DNA from: Lentibacillus cibarius
Lineage (GTDB): Bacteria > Bacillota > Bacilli > Bacillales > Amphibacillaceae
Direction: 5' to 3'
DNA: 64,000 bases
Assembly (NCBI RefSeq): GCF_005887555.1
Contig: NZ_VCIA01000001.1
Location: forward strand, 744,001-808,000
Shown: positions 56,584 through 64,000 of the stretch, one piece after another
Numbering within the stretch: position 1 is the stretch's first letter
Layout: each line of letters begins with the position of its first letter
Translations under genes and position numbers: made by a program
Notes under the pieces: generated by a model
The model's database searches: none
The model's input: only the letters and a program-made list of their open reading frames with translations
What the model was told of the DNA's origin: nothing

Positions 56584-58605
56584 ATGAAGAAACTTGTCGC
56601 TTTATTTTCACTTCTGCTGTTTGTTTTCATTGCCGCATGCTCAGATGATGAAATCACACCACAAGAACGCTTTGACAAATACGTCAACCTTTGGAATGAC
56701 CAAGCGTTTTCTAAAATGCATGATATGATTACATCTAATGCGTCAGAAAAGTACCCTGCAGAAGCGTTTACTGACCGCTACAAAAAAATATATAACGATC
56801 TGGGGATTTCCGACTTAAAGGTGACATATGAAAAACTGTCCGATGAAACAATTGAAAAGGCGATGGAAAAAGGGACCGCACAATTCCCATTCACCGTCAA
56901 AATGAATTCCGTCGCCGGACCGATTAACTTTGATAATAAGGCTACACTGATTAAAGAAGGCGAGGAAGATAAGGAAAACTGGTTTGTCAAATGGGATCCG
57001 GGGTTTATTTTCCCGCAGATTAAAGATGGCGGTGATATCGGACTAACAGTAACCGAACCAGAACGTGGAGAAATTCTTGACCGAAACCGGATGCCTCTGG
57101 CCTTGAACACGATTGTAAAGGAAATTGGCATCCAACCAGGTAAGCTCGGAGACAATCCGGAAAAGACCAAACAAAAAATTGCCGATTTACTGGACATAAC
57201 CGTTGAAACAATCGACAAACAACTCAACAAGGACTGGGTTGGACCGAATATGCACGTACCGCTCAAAAAAGTACGGAAGCAGAAAAAAGATCTATTGGCT
57301 CAACTGCGTGGAATGGAAGCTATAACTGAACGGGATAAAACCGCACGTGACTACCCATTAGGAGAAGCTGCGGCCCATTTAACCGGCTATATCGGAAAAA
57401 TAACCGCTGAAGAAATGGAAGAATTGGATTCCGATGCCTATGATGCCAATGACATGATTGGCAAACGTGGACTTGAATTATTATACGAAGACCGTCTCAA
57501 AGGCTCCCAAGGCGTAACAATCACTGCGGTAGGTGAAAACGGGGATGAGACAGTCATCGCTGAAAAGCCTGTTAAAGACGGAGAGAACGTTGTTACAACC
57601 ATTGACGCGGGTGTGCAGGAAACAATCTACAACGCGTATGAGGATGATGCCGGTACAGCCGCCGCTATTCACCCGAAAACCGGGGAAACCCTTGCCCTTG
57701 TCAGTGCCCCGTCGTTCGATCCGAATGAGTGGGTGTTTGGCATTTCGCAATCCAAGTACGACCAAATTCAGAACAATCCGAAGCGGCCATTATTGAACCG
57801 ATTTACCGCAACCTTTTCTCCCGGATCAGCAATGAAACCGGTAAGTGCAGCAATCGGACTTCATAATGGCAGTATCGTACCTGGTGAAGGTATAGAAATC
57901 AACGGACTAACATGGAGCAATAGTGAAGACTGGGGCAATTATCAAGTGCGGCGCGTCTCGGAATCGGATGGCCCTGTAGATGTCACGGATGCTCTAATCC
58001 GTTCCGACAATATCTACTTTGCCAAGAAAGCTGTTGAGATGGGCAGTGAAAAATTTGTGAAGGGACTGAAGCAATTTGGATTTGGCGAAGAGCTGCCATT
58101 TGCCTATGGTGTAGAAAACTCGTCGGTATCATCAAGTGGAACGATTAATAGAGAAGTGCTCCTTGCCGATACAGCTTATGGTCAAGGTGAAATCCAAGTA
58201 AGCGCACTCCATCTAGCGTTGAGCTATACACCGTTTTTAAACGATGGCAATATGTTGAAGCCTGTCTTACTTGCCGACACGGAAACATCCCAAGTCTGGA
58301 AAAAGGACCTCCTGAGTGAAAAACAAGCAACCGTGATTAGAGGCGCACTTCGGGATGTCGTTGCATCACCAAAGGGAACGGCACGAGGGGCGCAAAAAGC
58401 TAATTTGCCGATTGCTGGCAAAACAGGTACAGCTGAACTCAAACAGTCCGGTGATGACAATGGTGCCGAGAATGGCTGGTTTGTCGGCTATCCGGCTGAT
58501 AAACAGGACATTTTAATCGCCATGATGATTGAAAATACAGGGGATAAAGGCGGAAGTGGCTATACCGTCAACAAAGTCACTGACATTTTACAAGCTGACA
58601 ATTGA
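56584..58605 (+). CDS. Class B penicillin-binding protein, lipoprotein (PBP3/MecA-like layout)
   Basis: A 673-residue transpeptidase that cross-links peptidoglycan outside the membrane. A signal peptide ends with lipobox Cys19 (FIAAC). Then come an NTF2-like MecA-N domain (about 22-150), a dimerisation domain and the transpeptidase. Active-site motifs are Ser415-x-x-Lys418 (SAMK), Ser474-Asp-Asn476 and Lys613-Thr-Gly615. This layout often gives low affinity for beta-lactams, which is not shown here. It is close to pbpC of B. subtilis. The ATG at 56584 has GGTGGGGG upstream. Confidence 0.93.
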   Translation: MKKLVALFSLLLFVFIAACSDDEITPQERFDKYVNLWNDQAFSKMHDMITSNASEKYPAEAFTDRYKKIYNDLGISDLKVTYEKLSDETIEKAMEKGTAQFPFTVKMNSVAGPINFDNKATLIKEGEEDKENWFVKWDPGFIFPQIKDGGDIGLTVTEPERGEILDRNRMPLALNTIVKEIGIQPGKLGDNPEKTKQKIADLLDITVETIDKQLNKDWVGPNMHVPLKKVRKQKKDLLAQLRGMEAITERDKTARDYPLGEAAAHLTGYIGKITAEEMEELDSDAYDANDMIGKRGLELLYEDRLKGSQGVTITAVGENGDETVIAEKPVKDGENVVTTIDAGVQETIYNAYEDDAGTAAAIHPKTGETLALVSAPSFDPNEWVFGISQSKYDQIQNNPKRPLLNRFTATFSPGSAMKPVSAAIGLHNGSIVPGEGIEINGLTWSNSEDWGNYQVRRVSESDGPVDVTDALIRSDNIYFAKKAVEMGSEKFVKGLKQFGFGEELPFAYGVENSSVSSSGTINREVLLADTAYGQGEIQVSALHLALSYTPFLNDGNMLKPVLLADTETSQVWKKDLLSEKQATVIRGALRDVVASPKGTARGAQKANLPIAGKTGTAELKQSGDDNGAENGWFVGYPADKQDILIAMMIENTGDKGGSGYTVNKVTDILQADN

Positions 58606-58633
58606 TATAACCGCTTTTCGCAACGCCGATTGC

Positions 58634-58680
58634 ATGGCAAAAGCCGCTACTGATTAACCATTAGGGCGGCTTTTTGCCAT
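58634..58680. terminator. Two-sided terminator between the PBP gene and the zinc-ribbon gene
   Basis: ATGGCAAAAGCCGC (58634-58647) pairs with GCGGCTTTTTGCCAT (58666-58680). It serves the PBP gene with its T run. The stop codon of the minus-strand zinc-ribbon gene (58654) lies inside the loop. Confidence 0.85.
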
Positions 58681-59058
58681 TTTCATACCACAGACAGGGC
58701 AAAAATCAGCATCAGCCGGTACTTCTTTTGCACAGCTTTGACAAACAACCATTTCCGCCGTATTATCCACCCACTTCACTTTCTTCCCGCATTCCGGGCA
58801 GAACAAATCATCCTTTGTTAACAGTGCACCACATGAACACGTCGGGCCCTCGCTTTTTGTTTTCCCCTTCTCTTTCAGTAAATCATACAATTTCACATCC
58901 AGTTCCCGTATCGCTTCTCCTTTTTCCTCAACAATCGGGGTTATTTTATCATCAAGGCGATAAGCCATATAAACTTCCTGCCCTAATTCAATCAGCAGTT
59001 TAGACTTGGCAGTGGTTAATTCATCGATTTGCTGTTTTTGATCTGTGTTTTTCTTCAT
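58654..59058 (-). CDS. Double zinc-ribbon protein
   Basis: A 134-residue soluble protein. The first 70 residues are helical (coiled-coil-like IDELTTAKSKLLIELGQEVYMAY). Two zinc ribbons follow: CSCGALLTKDDLFCPECG and CQSCAKEVPADADFCPVCG. The function is unknown. It begins one base after the membrane zinc-ribbon gene, so the two proteins probably work together. Confidence 0.85.
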   Translation of the reverse strand: MKKNTDQKQQIDELTTAKSKLLIELGQEVYMAYRLDDKITPIVEEKGEAIRELDVKLYDLLKEKGKTKSEGPTCSCGALLTKDDLFCPECGKKVKWVDNTAEMVVCQSCAKEVPADADFCPVCGMKMAKSRPNG

Positions 59059-59059
59059 C

Positions 59060-60499
59060 CTACCCCACCTTCATGTACTTTATTTTTCTTACCAGCACAC
59101 CGATAGCGGCTGTAACACTGGAATAAAGTAGACTAATGATAAATGTCCGTAACAGTCTAAATCCAATGAATACCGGTTCATCCCCCAGAACACGACGCAT
59201 TCCTTCGCTAGATTGAAACACCTGATTCATTGACGTATAAAAGGCGAAAAATGACATAATCACCGCAACTGTAAGACTATAGATGACAATCAATCGCAGT
59301 AAATGGGTTTGTCCCTTCGCCATCCTGTTTCCAGCAATAATAAAAAAGATTGCCATGATTGCCATTACGACTATTTGCGAGGAAGCAAAAAAGTCAGGCG
59401 GTATCAGAAATCCAATAGATGACTTGTCTTCCGGAGAGATTTCGGATAAAAAAGAATAGGTATCCGGCGCCGGGCCCGGTCTTTTCAGGATAAACGTATT
59501 TCCAGTAGCCAAATGGATTACATACGTGGCCATTTTCCCAACAAATGACATACTGTTATAAATAGACTGATCACTCGTAGTACCTGACCAAGAGTCAGTT
59601 TCCACTCCCGGATCGTATTGTGCATTCAGAAAAATAGTCACAAACAGCATCAACACATAGGCTGCTGCAACTGTAAAAATACCGTAACGGATACCTCGTT
59701 CACCTTCTGATAAACGCACTCTTGTATGCCGTTTTTCCCACAGTCCCATACCAGCATAGCTAAATACAAAGCCTAAAAACAAACCATTGATAATTGCACT
59801 TAATAGATGGAAACTCAACGACGTCTGGTAATGAATCGTACTGCTGACATCATGAACTCCGCTAAATTGCGTGATGACAGCCAACAATGCTGCATAACCA
59901 AAACAGAAGATAATCGCTGCTTTCCATGCCTTTACCTTAGGGTGCAGATATTTGATCAGATATCCCCCTGGTACGAGAGCAATCACAGCAATCACTGCCA
60001 TAAAGGCTAGGCCTGTGGAGAAATAGGATATACGTTGTGCGAAATCCTCATTTTCCAATAGGAGTGACACACCTGTCAGATTGGCAAACAAGGAGAAATC
60101 TAAAAAATTCAGCGATTCCCGAACCACTTGATCGATCGGAAGCTGAAGTTGTAAATAACCGCCAATCTGTTTTAATTTATATACATAGAAAAAAACAAAC
60201 TGACTAACAAGGAACAACAACCCCACCGACAACAGCCATCCAGGCAGTACTTTTTTAACCAGTTGCCAATTAAAAGTTGTTTCTTGCGGTGTTACCGTTT
60301 CGTATATATCAAACGATTGGCCGCAAATAGAACAATACCTAGCAGCATGATATGTTTTTTCATTCCCACAAACACTACAAAAAATCGATAAGTCAGGCTG
60401 CAGCCGCCCAGATGATATCACCTTCTGCAGCGGATAACCATCTTGACTGCAATATAAAGCATCCGAGTCATTTTTCGCTCCACACGCACTGCAATACAA
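59060..60499 (-). CDS. Zinc-ribbon multi-helix membrane protein, unknown function
   Basis: A 479-residue protein. Two zinc ribbons open it: CSACGAKNDSDALYCSQDG (residues 3-21) and CSVCGNEKTYHAARYCSICG (41-60). Eight or nine membrane helices follow, from about residue 88 to 475, with a larger loop near 295-350. I know no function for this layout. It is the first gene of a two-gene unit with the soluble double zinc-ribbon protein. Confidence 0.82.
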   Translation of the reverse strand: MYCSACGAKNDSDALYCSQDGYPLQKVISSGRLQPDLSIFCSVCGNEKTYHAARYCSICGQSFDIYETVTPQETTFNWQLVKKVLPGWLLSVGLLFLVSQFVFFYVYKLKQIGGYLQLQLPIDQVVRESLNFLDFSLFANLTGVSLLLENEDFAQRISYFSTGLAFMAVIAVIALVPGGYLIKYLHPKVKAWKAAIIFCFGYAALLAVITQFSGVHDVSSTIHYQTSLSFHLLSAIINGLFLGFVFSYAGMGLWEKRHTRVRLSEGERGIRYGIFTVAAAYVLMLFVTIFLNAQYDPGVETDSWSGTTSDQSIYNSMSFVGKMATYVIHLATGNTFILKRPGPAPDTYSFLSEISPEDKSSIGFLIPPDFFASSQIVVMAIMAIFFIIAGNRMAKGQTHLLRLIVIYSLTVAVIMSFFAFYTSMNQVFQSSEGMRRVLGDEPVFIGFRLLRTFIISLLYSSVTAAIGVLVRKIKYMKVG

Positions 60500-60559
60500 T
60501 TATCGGCCACCACCTTTCCTCATCACCCTTCATCATACCAAAAATTACCGTTAAATAGT

Positions 60560-60583
60560 GGGATGTTTTTTAGAAAAACACCC
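60560..60583 (-). terminator. Hairpin after the chromate-transporter genes
   Basis: GGGATGTTTTT (60560-60570) pairs with AAAAACACCC (60574-60583) apart from one mismatch. No T run follows on the minus strand, so termination is not certain. Confidence 0.5.
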
Positions 60584-60603
60584 CTACTTTTGGTGATATT
60601 TTT

Positions 60604-61131
60604 TCACAAAACGAACGCCCCATAGACAAGTGTCACACCAATCACGATCGCCGGATGCACTCGCATACGCTCAATCAGAAGAAAACTGGAAATGGTGATC
60701 AACAGCATCTGCCATACACCAATTCCCTCAATTGATGTATGAAAAAACCGCCATGCCATTACACCGAGTAAAATAGCAATTACCGGACGCACATATAATG
60801 TCAGCCGCTGAACTTTAGGTGAATCTTTATACTTATATAAAACACCCAAAAGAACAATCATTAAGATAAGTGAAGGTGCAACAGCTGCAAACACACCGAT
60901 GACAGATCCAAGAATCCCGCCTTGCTCATAGCCAATATATCCGGCAAGCTTTGTGGCAATGGGACCCGGAAGCGAATTAGCAAGTGCAAGCATTTCACTA
61001 AATTCCTGTACCGACATCCATCCATAGCGCCGGACAACCTCATTTTCCACCAATGGAATTGATGCAGGACCACCGCCATAGCCGAGTATCCCCGGTATGA
61101 AAAACGCGAGGAAAATGTGCCAGTATTTCAT
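60604..61131 (-). CDS. Chromate transporter, second half protein
   Basis: A 175-residue membrane protein with one CHR domain (FIPGILGYGGGPASIPLVENEVV; LPGPIATKLAGYIGYEQGG). Short CHR proteins work as pairs with opposite membrane orientation and export chromate, or in many Bacillus have another, unknown substrate. It overlaps its partner by four bases (ATGA). Confidence 0.9.
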   Translation of the reverse strand: MKYWHIFLAFFIPGILGYGGGPASIPLVENEVVRRYGWMSVQEFSEMLALANSLPGPIATKLAGYIGYEQGGILGSVIGVFAAVAPSLILMIVLLGVLYKYKDSPKVQRLTLYVRPVIAILLGVMAWRFFHTSIEGIGVWQMLLITISSFLLIERMRVHPAIVIGVTLVYGAFVL

Positions 61132-61709
61132 TGCTTCTCACCTTCCTCTGTCGCAGAAGATTTATCTTTTCTACCAATGGCCATGACAATCAACGCTCCG
61201 ATAATTATACCGGGATGTACACCCAGAAACTGGTATGCTATAAAAATAAGTGCTGACATAACTACCGTTTGTATCCAACCCATGCCTTGGCGTGCCCTAT
61301 TAAAAAACTGCCATGTTAAAACGGCCAGCATCATCGCAACAACCGGTATCACCGCTGCTGTCATGCCCTCTACCCACGCAACATCCCTAACACTTGATAA
61401 AGATGCTAACAAAACAATCATCAGTAGGATTGTCGGGATAATGGAGGCAAGAACGGCATTGATCATGCCAATGACTCCGGAGACATAATACCCGATGTAG
61501 CCTGCGAGTTTTGTCGCAAGTGGTCCCGGCAGCGTATTCGCCAGCGCCAGCAAATCACCAAACTCCTCTTCATCCATCCACTCATACTTATCAACGACTT
61601 CTTTATGTATCAATGGGATTGATCCCGGACCGCCGCCATAGCCGAGCATCCCTACTCGAAAAAACGCAATCATTAGCCGCCACTGCTGCAAAGGAATACC
61701 TCCTGTCAT
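61128..61709 (-). CDS. Chromate transporter, first half protein
   Basis: A 193-residue membrane protein with one CHR domain (GMLGYGGGPGSIPLIHKEVVDKY; LPGPLATKLAGYIGYYVSG). It is the first of the pair. The two share about the same layout, so a gene duplication is likely. About five or six helices are visible. The start has AGGAGGTATTCC upstream. Confidence 0.9.
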   Translation of the reverse strand: MTGGIPLQQWRLMIAFFRVGMLGYGGGPGSIPLIHKEVVDKYEWMDEEEFGDLLALANTLPGPLATKLAGYIGYYVSGVIGMINAVLASIIPTILLMIVLLASLSSVRDVAWVEGMTAAVIPVVAMMLAVLTWQFFNRARQGMGWIQTVVMSALIFIAYQFLGVHPGIIIGALIVMAIGRKDKSSATEEGEKQ

Positions 61710-61750
61710 GAAACTTCTTTTAACATGTCATCATAATAGCAGAACATATA

Positions 61751-61790
61751 CAAAAATATAAGAGCCACCCCATAGGACAGGATAGCTCTT
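61751..61790 (-). terminator. Terminator after the OPT transporter gene
   Basis: AAGAGCC (61760-61766) and GCTCTT (61785-61790) pair, with CC/GG inside. ATATTTTTG follows on the minus strand. Confidence 0.7.
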
Positions 61791-61803
61791 AGGAAAACAT
61801 GTT

Positions 61804-63594
61804 TTATTTTGCCGGTTTCTTATTGGCTGTACGGAATAGGATCCATGCCACAATAGCAATCGCAATCAGTGACACGATTGGTCCAAAGATTGTCTGTTCA
61901 GGGAAGGTGACACCAGCCGTAACAGCCAATGCTACGATGACACCAAGCAGTGCTTCCCCGGCAATGTAGCCGGAAGCAAGCAGAATACCGCGTTCATTTT
62001 TCGCTTCCAGTTCTTCTTTATCTTTCGTCCGGCGATTAATGATACCACGAATGAGTCCGCCAAACATAATTGGTGCCGTCGTATGAATCGGCAAGTACAG
62101 GCCGACAGCAAATGGTAGGGAACCAATGCCAAACAGTTCAACTGTTGCCGAAGCTGCTGCACCAATAAAAATCAAACTCCACGGCAAGTCGCCATGCATA
62201 ATTCCATCTACAATCATTGACATAAGTACAGCCTGTGGTGCAGGCAGTTCCTCTGATCCAAATCCGTACGCATGATCAAGTAAAATCAGAATAAGTCCGA
62301 TAACAATACTTGTAATCAAAACGCCATATAACTGGGCGATTTGCTGCCATTTCGGAGTTGAGCCAACGATATAACCCGTTTTCAAATCCTGGGAAGTATC
62401 CCCGGCAATTGCCGCCGCAATACAAACAACCGAACCGATGATGATGGCAGTCGCTGCCCCTGCTTGTCCGGTCTGACCGATTGCAGAAAGTACAAGAGAA
62501 ATAAAAATTAACGCCCCGATAGTCATACCGGAAACAGGGTTGGACGAACTACCGACAATACCAACAATCCGTGATGATACGGTCACAAAGAAAAAGCCAA
62601 AGATAAATAATAGGATTGCACCAACAATACCGACATTAATCGTTGGATAAAACAATAGAATACCCATGAAAATCACCGTTAGAACGACAATCAATGACAT
62701 TGGGATATCTCTGTCTGTACGCAGGTCCTCCATCTCACCGGCAGACGAAAATCCTTTAATTGCCCCAGCGAATGACGAGGCGATGGTCGGCAATGTTTTA
62801 ATTAGACCCATAATACCACCGAACGCAACTGCACCAGCACCAATATAGCGTAAATAATTATCCCATATATCGTGAAAGCCCATTTCGGATATAGGTACTT
62901 CACCAGGGTAGATTGGTGTAGTCGCAACATCACCAATAAAACTAATTAGTGGAATAATGCCAAGCCAGCCAAGAACACCACCGGCGAACATAATACCAGC
63001 AATGCGCGGGCCAATAATATAGCCGACACCAAGCATGGCCGGCAGTGTATCCATACCGATTGCAGCATTTTTAAATTTGTAAATTTCCCATTCCACAGAT
63101 GATGGAAAAGCTTTCACTGCATCTGTTAATAACTTAAACACTGCACCAATTCCAAGTCCGCCCATAACCAATTTCGCACCCTTGCCGCCTTCTTCACCGG
63201 CATGAAGTACCTCCGCACAAGCGGTACCTTCTGGATACGGCAATGTATCATGTTCCTTAACAATTAGCGCACGACGGAGCGGAATCATTAAAACCACACC
63301 TAAAATACCGCCGGCAAGCGCAATAATAGCTATGGTTGTCAAACTTGGCTGAAGCTGCCAGATAAACAACGCTGGCAATGTAAAAATAACACCAGCAGCC
63401 AGCGATTCCCCTGTGGAAGTAATCGTCTGGACAATATTATTTTCCAAGATGGACGTCCGCTTCATAATGATACGAAGAACGGCCATCGAAATAACCGCAG
63501 CCGGAATCGATGCAGACACTGTCATCCCTACAATCAGACCTAAATAAGCGTTCGCTGCACCAAACACGATGGCAAGCAACGCACCAATAAGCAT
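61804..63594 (-). CDS. OPT-family oligopeptide transporter, 5' end irregular
   Basis: A 596-residue protein with about 15 membrane helices. Family runs are VFGAANAYLGLIVGMTVSASIPAAVISM, LPYPEGTACAEVL and NPVSGMTIGAL. The reading frame continues upstream of the ATG at 63594 with conserved-looking residues (GAASKNPPEFTWVAM), but no ATG, GTG or TTG occurs before a TAG at about 63650. The ATG at 63594 has no ribosome site. So the normal start is lost, uses a rare codon, or the sequence has an error. Substrates are probably peptides. Confidence 0.85.
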   Translation of the reverse strand: MLIGALLAIVFGAANAYLGLIVGMTVSASIPAAVISMAVLRIIMKRTSILENNIVQTITSTGESLAAGVIFTLPALFIWQLQPSLTTIAIIALAGGILGVVLMIPLRRALIVKEHDTLPYPEGTACAEVLHAGEEGGKGAKLVMGGLGIGAVFKLLTDAVKAFPSSVEWEIYKFKNAAIGMDTLPAMLGVGYIIGPRIAGIMFAGGVLGWLGIIPLISFIGDVATTPIYPGEVPISEMGFHDIWDNYLRYIGAGAVAFGGIMGLIKTLPTIASSFAGAIKGFSSAGEMEDLRTDRDIPMSLIVVLTVIFMGILLFYPTINVGIVGAILLFIFGFFFVTVSSRIVGIVGSSSNPVSGMTIGALIFISLVLSAIGQTGQAGAATAIIIGSVVCIAAAIAGDTSQDLKTGYIVGSTPKWQQIAQLYGVLITSIVIGLILILLDHAYGFGSEELPAPQAVLMSMIVDGIMHGDLPWSLIFIGAAASATVELFGIGSLPFAVGLYLPIHTTAPIMFGGLIRGIINRRTKDKEELEAKNERGILLASGYIAGEALLGVIVALAVTAGVTFPEQTIFGPIVSLIAIAIVAWILFRTANKKPAK

Positions 63595-63941
63595 CGCAAC
63601 CCATGTAAATTCAGGCGGATTCTTTGATGCAGCACCAATTACCTTCTAAAGGTTACGAGAATTGATAATAAACTGTAAAATTCCACAAAATATAAATTCC
63701 CTACTATTCTAACAATAGTAAGGAATTGGCGCTTCAATTTAATCATACTTGTCACAGGAGATCCAAGTATTTTTTTAAATTTTAACATGAAACATTTATT
63801 TACGAAAGATAGAATTTCACTTTCTTTCCGAAAATACTAAGCAATTTTAGTTTGTTCACTTTTAACCGCATTATACAATCAGCTTGCTATAATAAAAGAG
63901 CACCCCTATTTGTTAAAGGATGCTTCGTTGACTAATTTTCT
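63595..63941. other. Gap upstream of the OPT gene: leader, hairpins and promoter
   Basis: On the minus strand TATAAT lies at 63870-63875. The presumed leader of about 265 bases then has an ATACTTG/CAAGTAT hairpin and a 14-pair hairpin at 63695-63727 (AATTCCTTACTATT with AATAGTAGGGAATT, loop GTTAG). I see no gene here apart from the irregular OPT start. Confidence 0.5.
63899..63924 (-). terminator. Terminator of the gene at the right edge
   Basis: AGCATCC and GGGTGCT (63918-63924 and 63899-63905 on the minus strand) pair with one G-U pair. TCTTTTATT follows. Confidence 0.7.
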
Positions 63942-64000
63942 TCATAGGGATTGAACCAGCTTGGTAATGGCATCATTCGTAATATTTTTCATGTAGTCAT
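63942..64000 (-). CDS. C-terminal end of an unidentified protein
   Basis: The last 18 or so codons of a minus-strand gene, ending DYMKNITNDAITKLVQSL and a TGA at 63942-63944. It is followed by a terminator, which supports a real gene end. Too little is visible to name it. Confidence 0.5.
   Translation of the reverse strand, partial: DYMKNITNDAITKLVQSL

Overview
The window is chromosomal DNA of a low-GC, endospore-former-type Firmicute of the family Bacillaceae. The gene order follows Bacillus subtilis over long stretches: nudix-rapZ-glmR-whiA, hprK-lgt-yvoD-ppaX-yvoF, uvrBA, ftsEX-ctpB-minJ, hpf-secA-prfB, and the comF-flgM-flgK-flgL-csrA block with degSU. Lipoprotein, bacillithiol and sigma-D signatures agree. 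A copper nitrite reductase next to a B-family haem-copper enzyme, together with long ectoine-clade-like synteny, suggests a Virgibacillus, Lentibacillus or Oceanobacillus relative; the genus is an inference. Almost every gene lies on the minus strand. The plus-strand genes are an IS110-family transposase, an IMPACT-family protein and a class B penicillin-binding protein.

Layout. 1-5.2 kb holds whiA (5' part), glmR, rapZ, a Nudix hydrolase, trxB and a TPR protein. 5.4-10.5 kb is the glycerol regulon: glpD, glpK, a frameshifted glpF, and glpP. Both glp transcripts start with a terminator hairpin preceded by the same short motif, and the glpF promoter carries a perfect CcpA site. 10.5-14.4 kb is the hprK-lgt-yvoD-ppaX-yvoF operon, with glpP as its last gene. 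14.5-21.6 kb has yvlD, bshB2, yojF and uvrBA (LexA-type box).

21.8-25.9 kb is the most interesting part: nirK, a CuA-containing two-subunit haem-copper enzyme and a small membrane protein. The catalytic subunit keeps all six metal-binding histidines but has Asn at the position of the active-site cross-linked Tyr. With nirK alongside, this points to a nitric oxide reductase of the CuA-NOR/bNOR type rather than an oxidase. Both promoters carry FNR-like palindromes at exactly the same distance from the -10 box. A cytochrome c551 lipoprotein at 32.6 kb could supply electrons.

26-36.8 kb is cell division and export: minJ, ctpB, an M23 hydrolase, ftsXE, cytochrome c551, prfB (programmed +1 frameshift) and secA. 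37.2-38.8 kb is an IS110-family element with a structured non-coding left end that resembles a bridge RNA; it sits just upstream of a 51-codon small gene and beside a pair of diverged 51-bp repeats. 39.3-46.6 kb is hpf and the late flagellar and competence block, but hag and fliD are missing between csrA and fliS, leaving only a sigma-D-type promoter. 46.6-51.8 kb has comFA, degV, degU, degS and yvyE. 51.9-56.4 kb has nagBA, a new-looking 47-residue small gene with a structured leader, and a vanZ/anti-sigma/ECF-sigma operon. 56.6-64 kb has a class B PBP, two zinc-ribbon proteins, a split chromate transporter and an OPT-family transporter whose normal start is missing. No rRNA, tRNA or CRISPR array was found.
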